A stretch of DNA of 64,000 nucleotides from JBOEGW01 sp050633625 (GTDB lineage Bacteria > Pseudomonadota > Alphaproteobacteria > Rhodobacterales > Rhodobacteraceae). This document shows positions 8,612-18,582 of this stretch, piece after piece. Under the pieces are notes generated by a model. That model was not told where the DNA came from. It worked only from the letters and a program-made list of their open reading frames with translations, and did no database searches. The position numbers and the translations under genes are program-made. The stretch is from assembly GCA_050633625.1 (NCBI GenBank), contig JBOEGW010000003.1, positions 248,001-312,000 on the forward strand, read 5' to 3'. The stretch's first letter is position 1, and every line of letters begins with the position of its first letter.

Positions 8612-10806
8612 TTCATCACCTTTAGGCGCAGCGCGTTGAGGGACACTGTAATCGAGCTGAACGACATCGCAAGCGCGGCTGCAAGCGGGGTGGCGAACCC
8701 CAAAAGTGCAATCGGAATCGCAACAGCATTATAGGCCGCGGCGATACCAAAGTTTTCTTTGATCCGGCGGGTCGCGGCGCGTGCCAGTTTCACAGCGCCG
8801 CCAAGGGGGGCCAGAGTGTTGCCCAGCAGCACAATGTCCGACACGACCCGCGTTGCCTCCAGCGCGGAGGCGGGTGAAATGGACACATGCGCCGCCGCCA
8901 GCGCCGCCGTGTCGTTCAGCCCATCGCCCACCATCAACACCTTTTCGCCCGCCGCCGTCAGTGCCTCAATCGCGGCCACCTTGTCATCGGGCAACATGCG
9001 CGCGCGTGCATCCCCGATGCCAAGCCGGCGGGCAATATCTTCTACAGCGTGCGGCGCATCACCCGACAGCAATGTCACCGTCAAGCCCTGCGATGTCAGC
9101 GCAGACACCGCCTCCTGCGCCCCTTCGCGCAAATGATCGGTGAAGGTGAAGGCCAGCGCCGGACGTTTGCCAATCTTGAGGTAGGTCGCGGTCCGGTCCA
9201 CGGCATGTGCGCCGAGCCAATCCGCGCGGCCAAGCCGCACAGTTTGCGCGCCAATCTTCGCACTGATCCCGTGCCCCGGCACCTCCACAACCTCGCGGGC
9301 CTCTACGGGATCTATCCCCTTTTGCGCCGCCGCCTGCGCAATGGCCTGCGCCAAGGGATGCGATGACCCTTGCGCCAAAGCACAGGCCACCGCCAAATCC
9401 TGCGCTTCAATGTCACCAAGATTGTCGCATTCCGGGCTGCCTTGAGTCAGGGTGCCCGTCTTGTCAAAAACCACATGCGTCACCTCGGCAAGCCGCTCCA
9501 TTGCGGTGGCGGATTTCAACAACATTCCACGCTTAAACAGCCGTCCTGACGCTGCCGTTGTCACCGCTGGCACGGCCAATCCGAGCGCACAGGGGCAGGT
9601 GATGATCAGCACCGCAACAGCGATGTTGAGCGAAACGCGCACATCCCCCCCCGTGACCCAAAGCCAAACGCCAAAGGCCACAAGCGCCAGAAGATGCACC
9701 ACAGGCGCATAGACTCCGGCCGCTTTATCCGCGAGCGACGTGTATTTGTTGCGCGCGGTTTCCGCGATGGCCACCAAGTCAGCCATTCGGTGCAAGGTTG
9801 TGTCTTTTCCCGCCGCCGTGACCCGCATTGTGAGCGGCCCTGTAAGGTTCACTTCGCCTGCGTTCAGCGCATCACCTGGCCCGGCAAACACCGGCAGGCT
9901 TTCACCCGTCAAAAGCGCGCGGTCCACCTCGCTGCTGCCCGCGTCAACGATGCCATCCACGGGCACCCGCGCGCCCGGCACAACGCGCACGCTGTCCCCA
10001 ACCCGGATTTCGCTGACCGGGAGTAGCTCCTCACCCGTCTCGGTGATGCGCGTTGCGCGCGGCACCTCAAGCGCAGCCAATTCCTGCGCCGCTGAACGGG
10101 CCACTGCGCGGGTGCGATGATCCAGATACCGGCCAGCCAGTAAGAAAAATGTGAGTGACAAAGCTGCGTCAAAATAGGCATGCGCGCCGGAATGCATCGT
10201 TTCATAAATCGACATTCCCCCCGCCAGAAGGATCGCCAGCGAAATCGGCACATCCATATTGAGCCGTGCAACGCGCAGTGCTGACCATGCGGATTTGAAA
10301 AACGGCTGAGCCGAAATCGCGATGATCGGCAGAGCAATCCCCGCAGACACCCAATGAAACAAATCGCGCGTTGCCTCCGCGGCACCGGACCAGACTGCCA
10401 CCGACAGCAACATCACGTTCATCATGCCAAAGCCCGCAAGCCCCAAACGCATCAACAAATCGCGTGAGCGTTTGTCGGTTGCCGTCGCGCTCAGGCTTCC
10501 CGCGTCCAACTCATAGGCCTCAAAGCCAATCGACGTGAGATACTGTGCAAGGGGCTTTGCCTCAATCGCTTGATCCACCTCGACTGTGGCGCGCTTAAGC
10601 GTCAGGTTCACGCGCGCGGAGCGCACCCCATCTTGCGAGAGCAGCCCCTTTTCAACGCCCACTATACAGGCCGCACAATGCGCCGTTGGGAGCGACAAAA
10701 CGATAGATTTCGCCTCGCCCCCATCCCCCGCAAAGCCGCGCCCTGCTGTCTCTTGGGCAAGGTGAGCGGCATCACAGGCCGGACAAGCGGAAACCGGAGC
10801 AGCCAT
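8608..10806 (-). CDS. ccoI: CcoI/FixI copper-transporting P-type ATPase
   Basis: The product is 732 aa. It has an N-terminal CPACDAAH motif, an HMA domain with AHCAACI, membrane helices, the CPC metal site in ITCPCALGLAVP, the phosphorylation motif FDKTGTLT and the hinge MVGDGLNDTAAL. This is a CopA2/FixI-type P1B ATPase, which exports Cu from the cytoplasm for insertion into the cbb3 oxidase. It lies between ccoH and ccoS in a tightly spaced operon. Confidence 0.95.
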   Translation of the reverse strand: MAAPVSACPACDAAHLAQETAGRGFAGDGGEAKSIVLSLPTAHCAACIVGVEKGLLSQDGVRSARVNLTLKRATVEVDQAIEAKPLAQYLTSIGFEAYELDAGSLSATATDKRSRDLLMRLGLAGFGMMNVMLLSVAVWSGAAEATRDLFHWVSAGIALPIIAISAQPFFKSAWSALRVARLNMDVPISLAILLAGGMSIYETMHSGAHAYFDAALSLTFFLLAGRYLDHRTRAVARSAAQELAALEVPRATRITETGEELLPVSEIRVGDSVRVVPGARVPVDGIVDAGSSEVDRALLTGESLPVFAGPGDALNAGEVNLTGPLTMRVTAAGKDTTLHRMADLVAIAETARNKYTSLADKAAGVYAPVVHLLALVAFGVWLWVTGGDVRVSLNIAVAVLIITCPCALGLAVPAVTTAASGRLFKRGMLLKSATAMERLAEVTHVVFDKTGTLTQGSPECDNLGDIEAQDLAVACALAQGSSHPLAQAIAQAAAQKGIDPVEAREVVEVPGHGISAKIGAQTVRLGRADWLGAHAVDRTATYLKIGKRPALAFTFTDHLREGAQEAVSALTSQGLTVTLLSGDAPHAVEDIARRLGIGDARARMLPDDKVAAIEALTAAGEKVLMVGDGLNDTAALAAAHVSISPASALEATRVVSDIVLLGNTLAPLGGAVKLARAATRRIKENFGIAAAYNAVAIPIALLGFATPLAAALAMSFSSITVSLNALRLKVMK

Positions 10807-10808
10807 TG

Positions 10809-11300
10809 TCAGGTCTTCGGCACGTAAAGTTCGAGCAGTTTTCGATACGGCGTCCCATCCGCCGCCACAGCTTCAAGGCGCAGCTCCCATTTGCCATAGT
10901 CGAGCGCACCCACATCCGCGACCAAAACGCCACTTTCCTTGCGTTTGAATTGGGGACGTTGATCATCCTTCACATGAGTTGCACGCCCCAGAATTCCCCC
11001 TACAGAGGTCAAGTCAACAGGCGCGCCATTCGGATCCAAGATCATGACCATCAATCGCTCATCGGCAATCAACACCTGCACCTCCCAGCCCAATGCCTCT
11101 TGTGCGGCGCGATCAGCGTCAAAGCTCTGGCTCGCCACATAGGAATTCTTGGTTTCCAACCCCGGAAAGGTACGCACCGCCATCGTCGCCATGAATACAT
11201 TCACTGCAATCACAACGGCGAAAAACGACACCACGATCATGAGCACATGTTTGCCCGTCAACTCTTTGCCCGATTTCGGGGCTTCGCTTGTCATGCTCAT
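10809..11300 (-). CDS. ccoH: CcoH/FixH-family cbb3 oxidase assembly protein
   Basis: The product is 163 aa. A cytoplasmic N-terminus ending GKELTGKHVL leads into one membrane helix (about 17-40) with VNVFMATMAV. The periplasmic domain carries the family's typical features: SYVASQSFDADRAAQEALGW, and a beta-rich end. CcoH binds early oxidase assembly intermediates. The start overlaps the ccoG stop by four bases, and the ccoI start lies just 2 bases beyond its stop. Confidence 0.92.
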   Translation of the reverse strand: MSMTSEAPKSGKELTGKHVLMIVVSFFAVVIAVNVFMATMAVRTFPGLETKNSYVASQSFDADRAAQEALGWEVQVLIADERLMVMILDPNGAPVDLTSVGGILGRATHVKDDQRPQFKRKESGVLVADVGALDYGKWELRLEAVAADGTPYRKLLELYVPKT

Positions 11301-12742
11301 TTTCCTCTCCCGTTAAACACTGTGTCGCGGAATGTGCGGCCTTGCTCGACCCCGTCAATCACCCAAATCCGGGTCTGAACGCGGTCCATGCGGGCCTCCT
11401 TTGATCCGGCAGGCGCTGTGATATAAACCCGGGCTTTCATTTCTTCGTCCGCAGGCGCCACGATATAGTTTTCGCTTGATCCTTCAACTGAGAGCTCAAA
11501 CGGGCTGCCGTAGGGAAGCGAGAAATAATAGGGGCGATCATCGCCATGTTTGTTGCGCACGCCAACTTCATAGGTGTTGCGCACCGCGCCATCTGACATC
11601 ACCACAAACAGCGGGTTTCGTTCTGGGCGCACGGTGATTTGCAAATCTGGGCGCACGAACAACGCCACCACAAGTCCAACCCCAATCAAGCCCCAGATCG
11701 CGGTGTACATCATCGTACGCGGGCGCAGGATGTGTTTCATCACATGGGTGACAGGCTTGCCGGACCGTTCAGAGGCTTCATCCTTGAGTGCCATATAGTC
11801 GATCAAGCCGCGCGGTTTGCCGATCTTGCCCATGACCTCATCGCAGGCATCAATGCACAGCGCGCAGGTGATGCACTCCAGCTGTTGACCATCTCGAATA
11901 TCAATCCCCATCGGGCAGACGTTGACGCAGGCCATACAATCAATGCAATCGCCCAGCGCCTCGGTGTCCGCCCCTTTTCGGTGCTTGCCACGCGGCTCAC
12001 CGCGCCATTCGCGGTAGGCCACCGTGATGGTATCCTCATCCATCATCGCCGCTTGAATACGCGGCCATGGACAGGCGTAGATACAGATTTGTTCCCGGGC
12101 GACGCCGCCGAAAAAGAAGGTGGTCCCGGCAAGGATAAACATGGTCGTATAGGCTACCGGATGCGCATCCAAGGTGAACAGGTCGATGAACAAGGTGGGC
12201 GCATCGGTGAAATAGAAAATCCACGCGCCCCCTGTGGCCAGCGCAATCGCGACCCAAACCGCCCATTTGGTGAGACGCAGCCGCCATTTGCGCATGTCCC
12301 ATTTGGCTTTCCACAGGCGCACGCGAGCGTTGCGGTCGCCTTCAATCCAGCGTTCCGTCAAGATAAACAGATCCGTCCAAACCGTTTGCGGGCAGGCATA
12401 TCCGCACCAGACCCGGCCCAGCGCTGAGGTGAACAAGAACAACCCAAGCCCGGCCATAATCAGCAATCCGGCGACGAAATAGAACTCATGCGGCCAGATT
12501 TCGATCCAGAAGAAGAAAAAGCGCCGGTTGGCCAGGTCGATCAGCACGGCTTGGTCGGGCAGATTTGGCCCCCGGTCCCAGCGAATCCACGGCGTGAGGT
12601 AGTAGATGCCAAGCGCAATCGCCATGATCCACCATTTGAGCGCCCGAAAAGTGCCCCGCACGCGACGTGGAAAAACCGGCTCATGGCGCGCATAAAGCTC
12701 TTGCTGTGGAGCTTGAGGGGCTTCGCTGGTGGACATAGACAT
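11297..12742 (-). CDS. ccoG: CcoG, cbb3 oxidase accessory ferredoxin-like protein
   Basis: The product is 481 aa. Several membrane helices surround cysteine-rich segments CGYACPQTVW and CIYACPWPRIQ. Two 4Fe-4S ferredoxin motifs follow (CIDCMACVNVCP and CITCALCIDACDEV). The C-terminal half is a periplasmic Ig-like domain with NKHGDDRPYYF. CcoG is a redox protein that reduces Cu(II) for oxidase maturation. It is the first gene of ccoGHIS, and an FNR box lies 56 bases before its start. Confidence 0.95.
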   Translation of the reverse strand: MSMSTSEAPQAPQQELYARHEPVFPRRVRGTFRALKWWIMAIALGIYYLTPWIRWDRGPNLPDQAVLIDLANRRFFFFWIEIWPHEFYFVAGLLIMAGLGLFLFTSALGRVWCGYACPQTVWTDLFILTERWIEGDRNARVRLWKAKWDMRKWRLRLTKWAVWVAIALATGGAWIFYFTDAPTLFIDLFTLDAHPVAYTTMFILAGTTFFFGGVAREQICIYACPWPRIQAAMMDEDTITVAYREWRGEPRGKHRKGADTEALGDCIDCMACVNVCPMGIDIRDGQQLECITCALCIDACDEVMGKIGKPRGLIDYMALKDEASERSGKPVTHVMKHILRPRTMMYTAIWGLIGVGLVVALFVRPDLQITVRPERNPLFVVMSDGAVRNTYEVGVRNKHGDDRPYYFSLPYGSPFELSVEGSSENYIVAPADEEMKARVYITAPAGSKEARMDRVQTRIWVIDGVEQGRTFRDTVFNGRGK

Positions 12743-12797
12743 TCCGATCTTGACATTGGCTTAGGGTGGTTCTTATGCCTCCCCTCGTCGAACAGCT

Positions 12798-12811
12798 TTG
12801 ACTTGGATCAA
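12798..12811 (-). promoter_or_regulatory. FNR box upstream of ccoGHIS
   Basis: The sequence TTGACttggATCAA matches the FNR consensus TTGAT-N4-ATCAA with one mismatch. Its nearer edge is 56 bases from the ccoG start, a normal place for an activator site. FnrL, encoded 5 kb away, is the probable ligand. Confidence 0.8.
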
Positions 12812-12982
12812 GATTCCGCGCCTTTGCGCTTGGTTTACGTTAGGTAATCCATATTTCCGATACAGGTTTTAAAGCGCTGGTTTTAAGCAATTTTGTGGAT
12901 CGAACCCTGTCTCTCACTGCGGTAATTTCTGCGGCAATTTGCCTTGCACCGCCTTGGCGCGCGCATGATTGTTCGCTTCCAC

Positions 12983-13020
12983 AAAAAAGGGGCCAAAGCC
13001 CTCGCTTTGACCCTTTTTTC
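12983..13020 (-). terminator. Terminator of the ccoNOQP operon
   Basis: AAAAAAGGG and CCAAAGC pair with GCTTTG and CCCTTTTTT around a short loop with one internal mismatch. The A/T tracts on both sides give a U-rich end on either strand. It lies about 125 bases beyond the ccoP stop. Confidence 0.75.
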
Positions 13021-13145
13021 TTGGTGGCCCAGATATGTGGTGTCACCGTGTTATTGTTGGCACCGACCCCGGAGAAACGCGCGAACAGGATCAGGGGTCG
13101 GTGCCGGTCCGGGGAGTGAGGCCCCGGATCTCTGCTTGGGGGCGG

Positions 13146-14012
13146 TTATTCGCCGCCACCCAAACTGTGAACATAGGCGGCGACAGCCTTGATTTCGGCC
13201 TCGTCCAAACGGGTGTTCCAGCTTGGCATGACGCCAAATGGGCCGGTGCGCACCGAATGCTCAATCGCCGCGACGCTATCGCCATAAAGCCAGATCGCAT
13301 CTGTCAGGTTGGGCGCGCCTTGCGCCCGGTCGCCGCTGCCGTCTTCCATGTGGCAAGAGCTACAGTTGTCAGCATAGACCATTGCGCCTTGCGCCAGATC
13401 AGCTTCGGGGGTTTCCAGCCCAGCAAGCGACATGACATAGGCCACAACATCGGTGATCTCGGCGTCTTCAAGATAGTCGTCGCCAAAAGCTGGCATTTCA
13501 GAATACCGGGCATCACCATCTTCATCGTTGCGAATACCATGCGTCACCGTGAGCGCGATTTCCTCAATAGAGCCGCCCCAAAGCCAGTCATTGTCGAGCA
13601 GGTTCGGGTAGCCGACGTTGCCCGCCGCGCCTGAGCCGTGGCATTGCGCACAGAAGGTGTCAAACGTGGCTTCCCCGGAGTTCAGCGCGTAGTTTTTGAC
13701 TTCTTCGTCCTGCGTCATCGCGGCCAGCGCAACAAGGTCCGTCGCCCCAAGCGCCGCTTTGACATCGGCGTTTTGGGTTTCAAAGCTCTCGATCTCTTTT
13801 GCGACTTCAAGGCGGGTGGAATATCCCAAAACGCCTTTTGTTGCGCCATTGATCAAGGGCCATGCAGGGTAGGCGATGGTATAGGCAATCCCCCACACGA
13901 TCGTCGCGTAGAATACATAGACCCACCATTTGGGGAGTGGATTGTTCAGCTCCTCAATGCCGTCCCACTCGTGGCCTGTGGTTCCGACCTCGTCTTTTTT
14001 CTTATCGCTCAT
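13146..14012 (-). CDS. ccoP: CcoP, diheme cytochrome c subunit of cbb3 oxidase
   Basis: The product is 288 aa with a cytoplasmic N-terminus, the [12 protein letters not shown] entry into one membrane helix (about 26-55), and two cytochrome c domains carrying CAQCH and CSSCH heme motifs. Met ligands are probable in YSEMPAFG and FGVMPSW. CcoP takes electrons from the bc1 complex or soluble cytochromes and passes them to CcoO/CcoN. Last gene of ccoNOQP; its start overlaps the ccoQ stop by four bases. Confidence 0.96.
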   Translation of the reverse strand: MSDKKKDEVGTTGHEWDGIEELNNPLPKWWVYVFYATIVWGIAYTIAYPAWPLINGATKGVLGYSTRLEVAKEIESFETQNADVKAALGATDLVALAAMTQDEEVKNYALNSGEATFDTFCAQCHGSGAAGNVGYPNLLDNDWLWGGSIEEIALTVTHGIRNDEDGDARYSEMPAFGDDYLEDAEITDVVAYVMSLAGLETPEADLAQGAMVYADNCSSCHMEDGSGDRAQGAPNLTDAIWLYGDSVAAIEHSVRTGPFGVMPSWNTRLDEAEIKAVAAYVHSLGGGE

Positions 14013-14218
14013 TGCCGCGCCTCCTTGTGATGAGCGCCGAGGGTATCCTCGTCACCGGCAGGTTGATTTTCGTGGCGAAACGGGATGTCAGCAATCTCCG
14101 CATGAACCTTCCGGTTGCCGGGGCGAAACACCCACAGCACCGTCAGAACAAAGAACGTGAACATGGCGAGCAGCACCCAGCTGTCTGCGATTTCCCGCAT
14201 GATTGAATAGGTATCCAT
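14009..14218 (-). CDS. ccoQ: CcoQ, small cbb3 oxidase subunit
   Basis: The product is 69 aa from the ATG at 14218, which has GGGAGG just upstream. The frame could open 8 codons earlier, but that start lacks a site. One membrane helix ([20 protein letters not shown], about 11-30) leads into the conserved WVFRPG and a polar cytoplasmic tail. CcoQ stabilises the oxidase complex. It sits between ccoO and ccoP. Confidence 0.93.
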   Translation of the reverse strand: MDTYSIMREIADSWVLLAMFTFFVLTVLWVFRPGNRKVHAEIADIPFRHENQPAGDEDTLGAHHKEARQ

Positions 14219-14229
14219 TGGTGCCTCCC

Positions 14230-14982
14230 TTACCTGATCCACTCGGCGGGCGTCTCTTCGAATTCAGAGAAGTCCACGAGAGTGCCGAGCATTTGCATGT
14301 ATGCGATCAATGCATCCATTTCGGTCAGCTCAGGTTGCCCGTCAAAGTTGCGGATCTGCGCACCGGGGTAGCGCTCAACAACCGCATCCGCGTCGCTGTC
14401 TTCATAAGCGTTGCCATCTGGGTCCGCTTGCGATTTGAAGTCTTGCTGAGCCAGCTCGATTTGCTCGTCCGTGTAAGGGACGCCCACGTATTTATTGGTG
14501 CGTACGAGGTCTTCGATGTATTTACCATCTAGCGGACGATCCAGCAGATAACCATACTTTGGCATTACCGACTCTGGGACAACCGACTGTGGGTTGACCA
14601 TATGATCAACGTGCCACTCATCCGAGTAACGGCCACCGACACGCGCAAGGTCTGGGCCTGTGCGCTTGGAGCCCCACTGGAACGGGTGGTCATACTGGCT
14701 TTCTGCGGCCAGAGAGTAGTGACCGTACCGTTCCACCTCATCCCGCATTGGGCGGATCATCTGTGAGTGGCAGACATAGCAGCCTTCACGGATGTAGATG
14801 TTGCGCCCTTCCAGCTCCAGCGGGGAGTAAGGGCGAACGCCCTCCACATCCTCGATGGTGTTTTCAAGGTAGAACAGCGGAGCGATTTCAACGATGCCCC
14901 CCACCGTGACCACCAAGAGTGAGAAGATGAGCAAGAGCGTGACGTTCTTCTCAAGGACGACGTGTTTATCAAGAATTGACAT
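14230..14982 (-). CDS. ccoO: CcoO, monoheme cytochrome c subunit of cbb3 oxidase
   Basis: The product is 250 aa. An N-terminal membrane anchor (about 13-36) precedes a cytochrome c domain with the heme site [13 protein letters not shown] and a probable Met ligand in VMPKYGYLL. This is the FixO/CcoO family, with typical length. A strong AAGGAGG site precedes the start. It lies between ccoN and ccoQ. Confidence 0.96.
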   Translation of the reverse strand: MSILDKHVVLEKNVTLLLIFSLLVVTVGGIVEIAPLFYLENTIEDVEGVRPYSPLELEGRNIYIREGCYVCHSQMIRPMRDEVERYGHYSLAAESQYDHPFQWGSKRTGPDLARVGGRYSDEWHVDHMVNPQSVVPESVMPKYGYLLDRPLDGKYIEDLVRTNKYVGVPYTDEQIELAQQDFKSQADPDGNAYEDSDADAVVERYPGAQIRNFDGQPELTEMDALIAYMQMLGTLVDFSEFEETPAEWIR

Positions 14983-14996
14983 GGTGTTTGCCCTCC

Positions 14997-16595
14997 TTAT
15001 TCAGCTGGAACCGGCGCGGCAGCCGCATCTTGCGATGCAGGGGCCCGCGTGACGGTCATCCAGAGGTTATAGGCCATGATGAGTGCACCACCGAGGAACA
15101 GAACCCCGCCCGCGCCACGCACCACATACATTGGGAATTTAGCTGCCACAGTGTCAGCGAAGGAGTTCACCAAGAAGCCCTGCGCATCCACTTCGCGCCA
15201 CATCAAACCTTCCAAGATCCCCGTGACCCACATCGACGCCGCGTAAAGAACGATACCGATTGTGGCGAGCCAGAAGTGCCAGCTCACAAGTTTGGTGGAA
15301 TACAGCCCAGCTTTGTTCCAAAGACGTGGGAACAAGAAATAGAGCACGCCAAAGGTGATCATCCCGTTCCACCCAAGTGCGCCGGAGTGCACGTGTCCAA
15401 TGGTCCAGTCGGTATAGTGGCTGAGGCTGTTCACAGCTTTGATCGACATCATCGGGCCTTCAAAGGTCGACATGCCGTAAAAGCCGATCGAGAACACCAT
15501 CATCCGCATGATCGGGTCGGTCCGCAGCTTGTCCCATGCGCCCGAAAGCGTCATCAGGCCGTTGATCATCCCGCCCCATGAGGGCATCCAAAGCACGATC
15601 GAGAACACCATACCCAAGGTCGAGGCCCAATCAGGCAAGGCTGTGTAGTGAAGGTGGTGTGGACCTGCCCAGATATAGAGGAAGATCAGCGCCCAAAAGT
15701 GGATGATCGACAGTTTGTAGGAGAACACAGGGCGTTCAGCTTGCTTGGGGACGAAGTAGTACATCATGCCAAGGAAGCCCGCTGTCAGGAAGAAGCCCAC
15801 GGCATTGTGCCCGTACCACCACTGCGTCATCGCATCTTGCACGCCAGCGAAAAGTTGCACCGATTTGGAGCCAAAGATCGAAACAGGGAGCGCGAGGTTG
15901 TTCACGACATGAAGCATTGCAATCGTGACGATGAACGACAGGTAGAACCAGTTCGCCACATAGATATGCGGCTCTTTGCGTTTCATCAAAGTGCCCAAGA
16001 AAAGCACCAGATAACCAACCCAAACAACTGTAAGCCAGATATCCACGTACCATTCAGGTTCCGCGTATTCCTTGCTCTGGGTCGCCCCAAGAATATAGCC
16101 GGTTGCCGCGAGCAGAATGAAAATCTGATAACCCCAGAACACGAACCAAGCCAGCCCGTCATTCCAAAGTCGCGCGGCGGAGGTGCGCTGCACAACATAG
16201 TAGGACGACGTGATAAGCCCCGTACCACCAAAGGCGAAAATCACCGCCGATGTGTGCAGTGGCCGCAAACGCCCAAAGTTGAGATACCCTTCAGCCCATG
16301 CGAAGTTCATCTCCGGAAAGGCCAACATGAACGCGATATAGGTTCCGACAAGGAACCCCACAACGCCCCAAAAAGCCGTCAGAATAACGCCCACTCGAAT
16401 TGGGCCATCCAGATAGCCGGTTTTTGGCGCTGGCTCAAAGCCCATACGCCGCAGCGTATAGATGAACAGGCCCCCGGAAATCGCCACGATCAGGATCGCA
16501 TGAACCTGATAAGCGAGATCGCGGGCATAAGTTGAGGCAATTGCGGCCAGCAATGCGAGCAGGCCATAAATCACCAGTTTGAGGTAATCCCACAT
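14997..16595 (-). CDS. ccoN: CcoN, catalytic subunit I of cbb3 cytochrome c oxidase
   Basis: The product is 532 aa with about 12-14 membrane helices. Heme-copper oxidase landmarks are visible: [14 protein letters not shown], the Cu-B His in [11 protein letters not shown] (with the Tyr of the cbb3 type), [13 protein letters not shown], and the heme-ligand pair in [14 protein letters not shown]. It reduces O2 to water with high affinity, coupled to proton pumping. It heads ccoNOQP. An FNR box lies 112 bases upstream. Confidence 0.97.
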   Translation of the reverse strand: MWDYLKLVIYGLLALLAAIASTYARDLAYQVHAILIVAISGGLFIYTLRRMGFEPAPKTGYLDGPIRVGVILTAFWGVVGFLVGTYIAFMLAFPEMNFAWAEGYLNFGRLRPLHTSAVIFAFGGTGLITSSYYVVQRTSAARLWNDGLAWFVFWGYQIFILLAATGYILGATQSKEYAEPEWYVDIWLTVVWVGYLVLFLGTLMKRKEPHIYVANWFYLSFIVTIAMLHVVNNLALPVSIFGSKSVQLFAGVQDAMTQWWYGHNAVGFFLTAGFLGMMYYFVPKQAERPVFSYKLSIIHFWALIFLYIWAGPHHLHYTALPDWASTLGMVFSIVLWMPSWGGMINGLMTLSGAWDKLRTDPIMRMMVFSIGFYGMSTFEGPMMSIKAVNSLSHYTDWTIGHVHSGALGWNGMITFGVLYFLFPRLWNKAGLYSTKLVSWHFWLATIGIVLYAASMWVTGILEGLMWREVDAQGFLVNSFADTVAAKFPMYVVRGAGGVLFLGGALIMAYNLWMTVTRAPASQDAAAAPVPAE

Positions 16596-16706
16596 GTTAC
16601 GTCCCTTCGTCTGTGTCTGTTCGCGCCGTAGCTGGCCGGAGACACTCCGACCCTATTCGCACTTCTTGACTAACTGCGGGTTTGACCCGACTCCCCCCGC
16701 GTCGCC

Positions 16707-16720
16707 TTGATCCATGTCAA
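16707..16720 (-). promoter_or_regulatory. FNR box on the ccoN side of the divergent promoter
   Basis: TTGATccatGTCAA matches the FNR consensus with one mismatch in the second half-site. It is 112 bases before ccoN and 56 bases from the second box, so each divergent gene has its own site. Confidence 0.78.
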
Positions 16721-16776
16721 TTTTTTTGGCCAGTAGACGATTGTTTTTTGCCCCCTCTTAGCGCCCAGAACGTGAG

Positions 16777-16790
16777 TTGATACAAATCAA
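16777..16790 (+). promoter_or_regulatory. FNR box on the usp side of the divergent promoter
   Basis: TTGATacaaATCAA is a perfect match to TTGAT-N4-ATCAA. It ends 75 bases before the usp start codon, consistent with activation of that gene under low oxygen. Confidence 0.85.
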
Positions 16791-16865
16791 GGCACCCCTT
16801 TGCGCGCTCGGTCACGCTGAGGCCACGCCAGAGTGGCCAAACGTGCCGAACAAAGGATCAGCGCC

Positions 16866-17705
16866 ATGAAATACAGGACGATCACAACGATTTTGACCGA
16901 TACAGAGGTCAACGCCGCCTCCTTCGCCGCCGCGCAGGATATTGCACGCTCAGAGGAGGCGCATTTGGATGCCATTTGCCTTGGCTTGGATCGCACTCAG
17001 CCGGGGTTTTATTATGCGGGCGCGAGCGCCATGGTGTTGCAAGATAACCTGAGCCAAGCGCGCGCAGATTGTGAAGCATTAGAAACCCACGCCCGCAAAG
17101 CGCTGGATGGGTCAGCTTTCAATTGGGCGACCATCGCAGTTTCCGCACAAATGGTGGCTCTGAACGGGCTTGTCGCTCATCGCACGCGGTTTTCTGATCT
17201 CACTGTCTTGCCCCGCCCATATGGCGACAAACGCAGTCATGAGTTGGAGGCTGTTGTTGAGGCCGCATTGTTTGATGGGGCTGTGCCGGTGTTGATCCAA
17301 CCCGACGACACAGCCTTCCCGGCTGACATCAAAACCATCACAATCGCTTGGAACGACTCAAGCGAAAGCCTCCGCGCGGTGCGTGCTGCTATGCCGTTTT
17401 TGCTGCGCGCTGAACTGGTGAATATCGCCATCATCGACCCTCCTCAACACGGGCCGGACCGCTCAGACCCCGGCGGGCAGCTCAGTCAAATGTTGTCGCG
17501 CTTCGGTGTGCGTCCTGAGGTGTCGGTGCTGTCAAAAACCATGCCTCGGGTGTCAGATGTGTTGATGCGTCACGCGGGCGATATCGGTGCGAATTTGATC
17601 GTCATGGGAGCCTATGGCCACTCACGGTTTCGCGAATCCATTCTCGGCGGTGCTACGCGCAATATGCTCGAACAGGCGACAGTGCCGGTCTTGATGACGC
17701 ACTAA
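16866..17705 (+). CDS. Universal stress protein (UspA family)
   Basis: The product is 279 aa from the ATG at 16866 (MKYRTITTIL); an earlier in-frame start at 16833 adds eleven non-family residues. Length suggests two Usp folds in tandem: the N-terminal one is degenerate, while the C-terminal one has the nucleotide-binding pattern VMGAYGHSRFRESILGG. A usp gene between ccoN and fnrL is common in this bacterial group. The perfect FNR box upstream suggests induction at low oxygen. Confidence 0.87.
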   Translation: MKYRTITTILTDTEVNAASFAAAQDIARSEEAHLDAICLGLDRTQPGFYYAGASAMVLQDNLSQARADCEALETHARKALDGSAFNWATIAVSAQMVALNGLVAHRTRFSDLTVLPRPYGDKRSHELEAVVEAALFDGAVPVLIQPDDTAFPADIKTITIAWNDSSESLRAVRAAMPFLLRAELVNIAIIDPPQHGPDRSDPGGQLSQMLSRFGVRPEVSVLSKTMPRVSDVLMRHAGDIGANLIVMGAYGHSRFRESILGGATRNMLEQATVPVLMTH

Positions 17706-17778
17706 CGCCCAGCGATTCCCGTCTCCCCAAGGCACAGGCTGGCGCTTCGGTGCTGGCCTTCTTTGTTAGATCAGGGGA

Positions 17779-18519
17779 TTAGGCGATAACGCCGCCATCA
17801 ACGTCGTCGCCGGTTTCCTCGATCAAAGCATCAAGATTGGGGACGATGACTTTGCGTTTGCCTTCAAGCTGGATCAACCCTTCCTTTTTGAGCGCCGAAA
17901 TCTGGCGGCTCACTGTTTCCAGCGTCAAGCCAAGGTAGTCCGCCATCGCTTCGCGCGTCAGAGGCAGTTCAAATGTCATCCCGTCCTTGGGCGTGCGCTT
18001 TTGTAGCATGGCATCGCGCCGCGCGACAATGGACAGCAGGCTGGCAATTTTCTCGCGCGCAGTTTTGCGGCCCAATACGAGCATCCATTCGCGCGCGCTA
18101 TCCAGCTCGTCCAGGGTCATTTCCAACAAGCGCTGGCCGATATGTGGCGTTGTCGTCAGCATGTCCTCAAACGGTTTTTTGCGAAAACAACATACCGTCA
18201 GATCCGACACCGCAACCACATCGAAAGGTGCCACATTGCGCCCCGGGCGACCAATGAAATCAGAGGGTAACAACAGGCCAACCATCTGCGTACGCCCATC
18301 TTCCATCGTCTGACTCAACGAGGCGATTCCGGTCACCACCGAGGCCACAAACTCCATGTGATCCCCGGACCAGATAACAGGCTGCCCGGCCTCATATGTC
18401 CGGTAATACTTGATGCCTTCCAGCATCGACAGCTCGTCTGGCTCACAGCGCGAACACACTGCCCGATGTTGAATCGGGCAATTGCTGCAATCTTTTAAAT
18501 CAAGGGCAAGTTCAGCCAT
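17779..18519 (-). CDS. fnrL: FnrL, oxygen-sensing Crp/Fnr-family regulator
   Basis: The product is 246 aa. Cysteines at 11, 14, 22 and 25, plus Cys110/111 in the sensor domain, fit ligands of the oxygen-labile 4Fe-4S cluster. A cNMP-type beta barrel and a dimer helix follow. The HTH (about 187-218) has the recognition helix ETVSRQISAL with the E-x-x-S-R signature that reads TTGAT half-sites. It should activate ccoNOQP, ccoGHIS, usp and hemN when oxygen is low. A perfect FNR box starts 15 bases upstream of its start codon, which suggests autoregulation, perhaps repression. Confidence 0.95.
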   Translation of the reverse strand: MAELALDLKDCSNCPIQHRAVCSRCEPDELSMLEGIKYYRTYEAGQPVIWSGDHMEFVASVVTGIASLSQTMEDGRTQMVGLLLPSDFIGRPGRNVAPFDVVAVSDLTVCCFRKKPFEDMLTTTPHIGQRLLEMTLDELDSAREWMLVLGRKTAREKIASLLSIVARRDAMLQKRTPKDGMTFELPLTREAMADYLGLTLETVSRQISALKKEGLIQLEGKRKVIVPNLDALIEETGDDVDGGVIA

Positions 18520-18533
18520 TATTTTGGTCCAGT

Positions 18534-18547
18534 TTGATCCTGATCAA
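18534..18547 (+). promoter_or_regulatory. FNR box between fnrL and hemN
   Basis: TTGATcctgATCAA matches the FNR consensus perfectly. It is 35 bases from the hemN ATG at 18583 and 14 bases from the fnrL start, so it may activate hemN while blocking or tuning fnrL. Confidence 0.83.
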
Positions 18548-18582
18548 TGTTGGGCGCGCATAATCGCTTAAAGGCTAGACGA

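Larger units (their letters stand above)
12743..13145. other. Intergenic region between ccoP and ccoG
   Basis: This 400-base stretch separates two minus-strand operons. It holds the ccoG promoter side with an FNR box (12798-12811) and the ccoNOQP terminator (12983-13020). Short open frames inside show no family features. Nothing else was recognised. Confidence 0.6.

Noticed and set aside
13060..13140. GC-rich hairpin candidates near the ccoP end as a riboswitch or small RNA
   Set aside because: Pairing is short and irregular, and no conserved RNA motif is recognisable.
15648..16535. Long plus-strand open frame over ccoN
   Set aside because: It is a shadow of ccoN with a His/Arg-rich composition.
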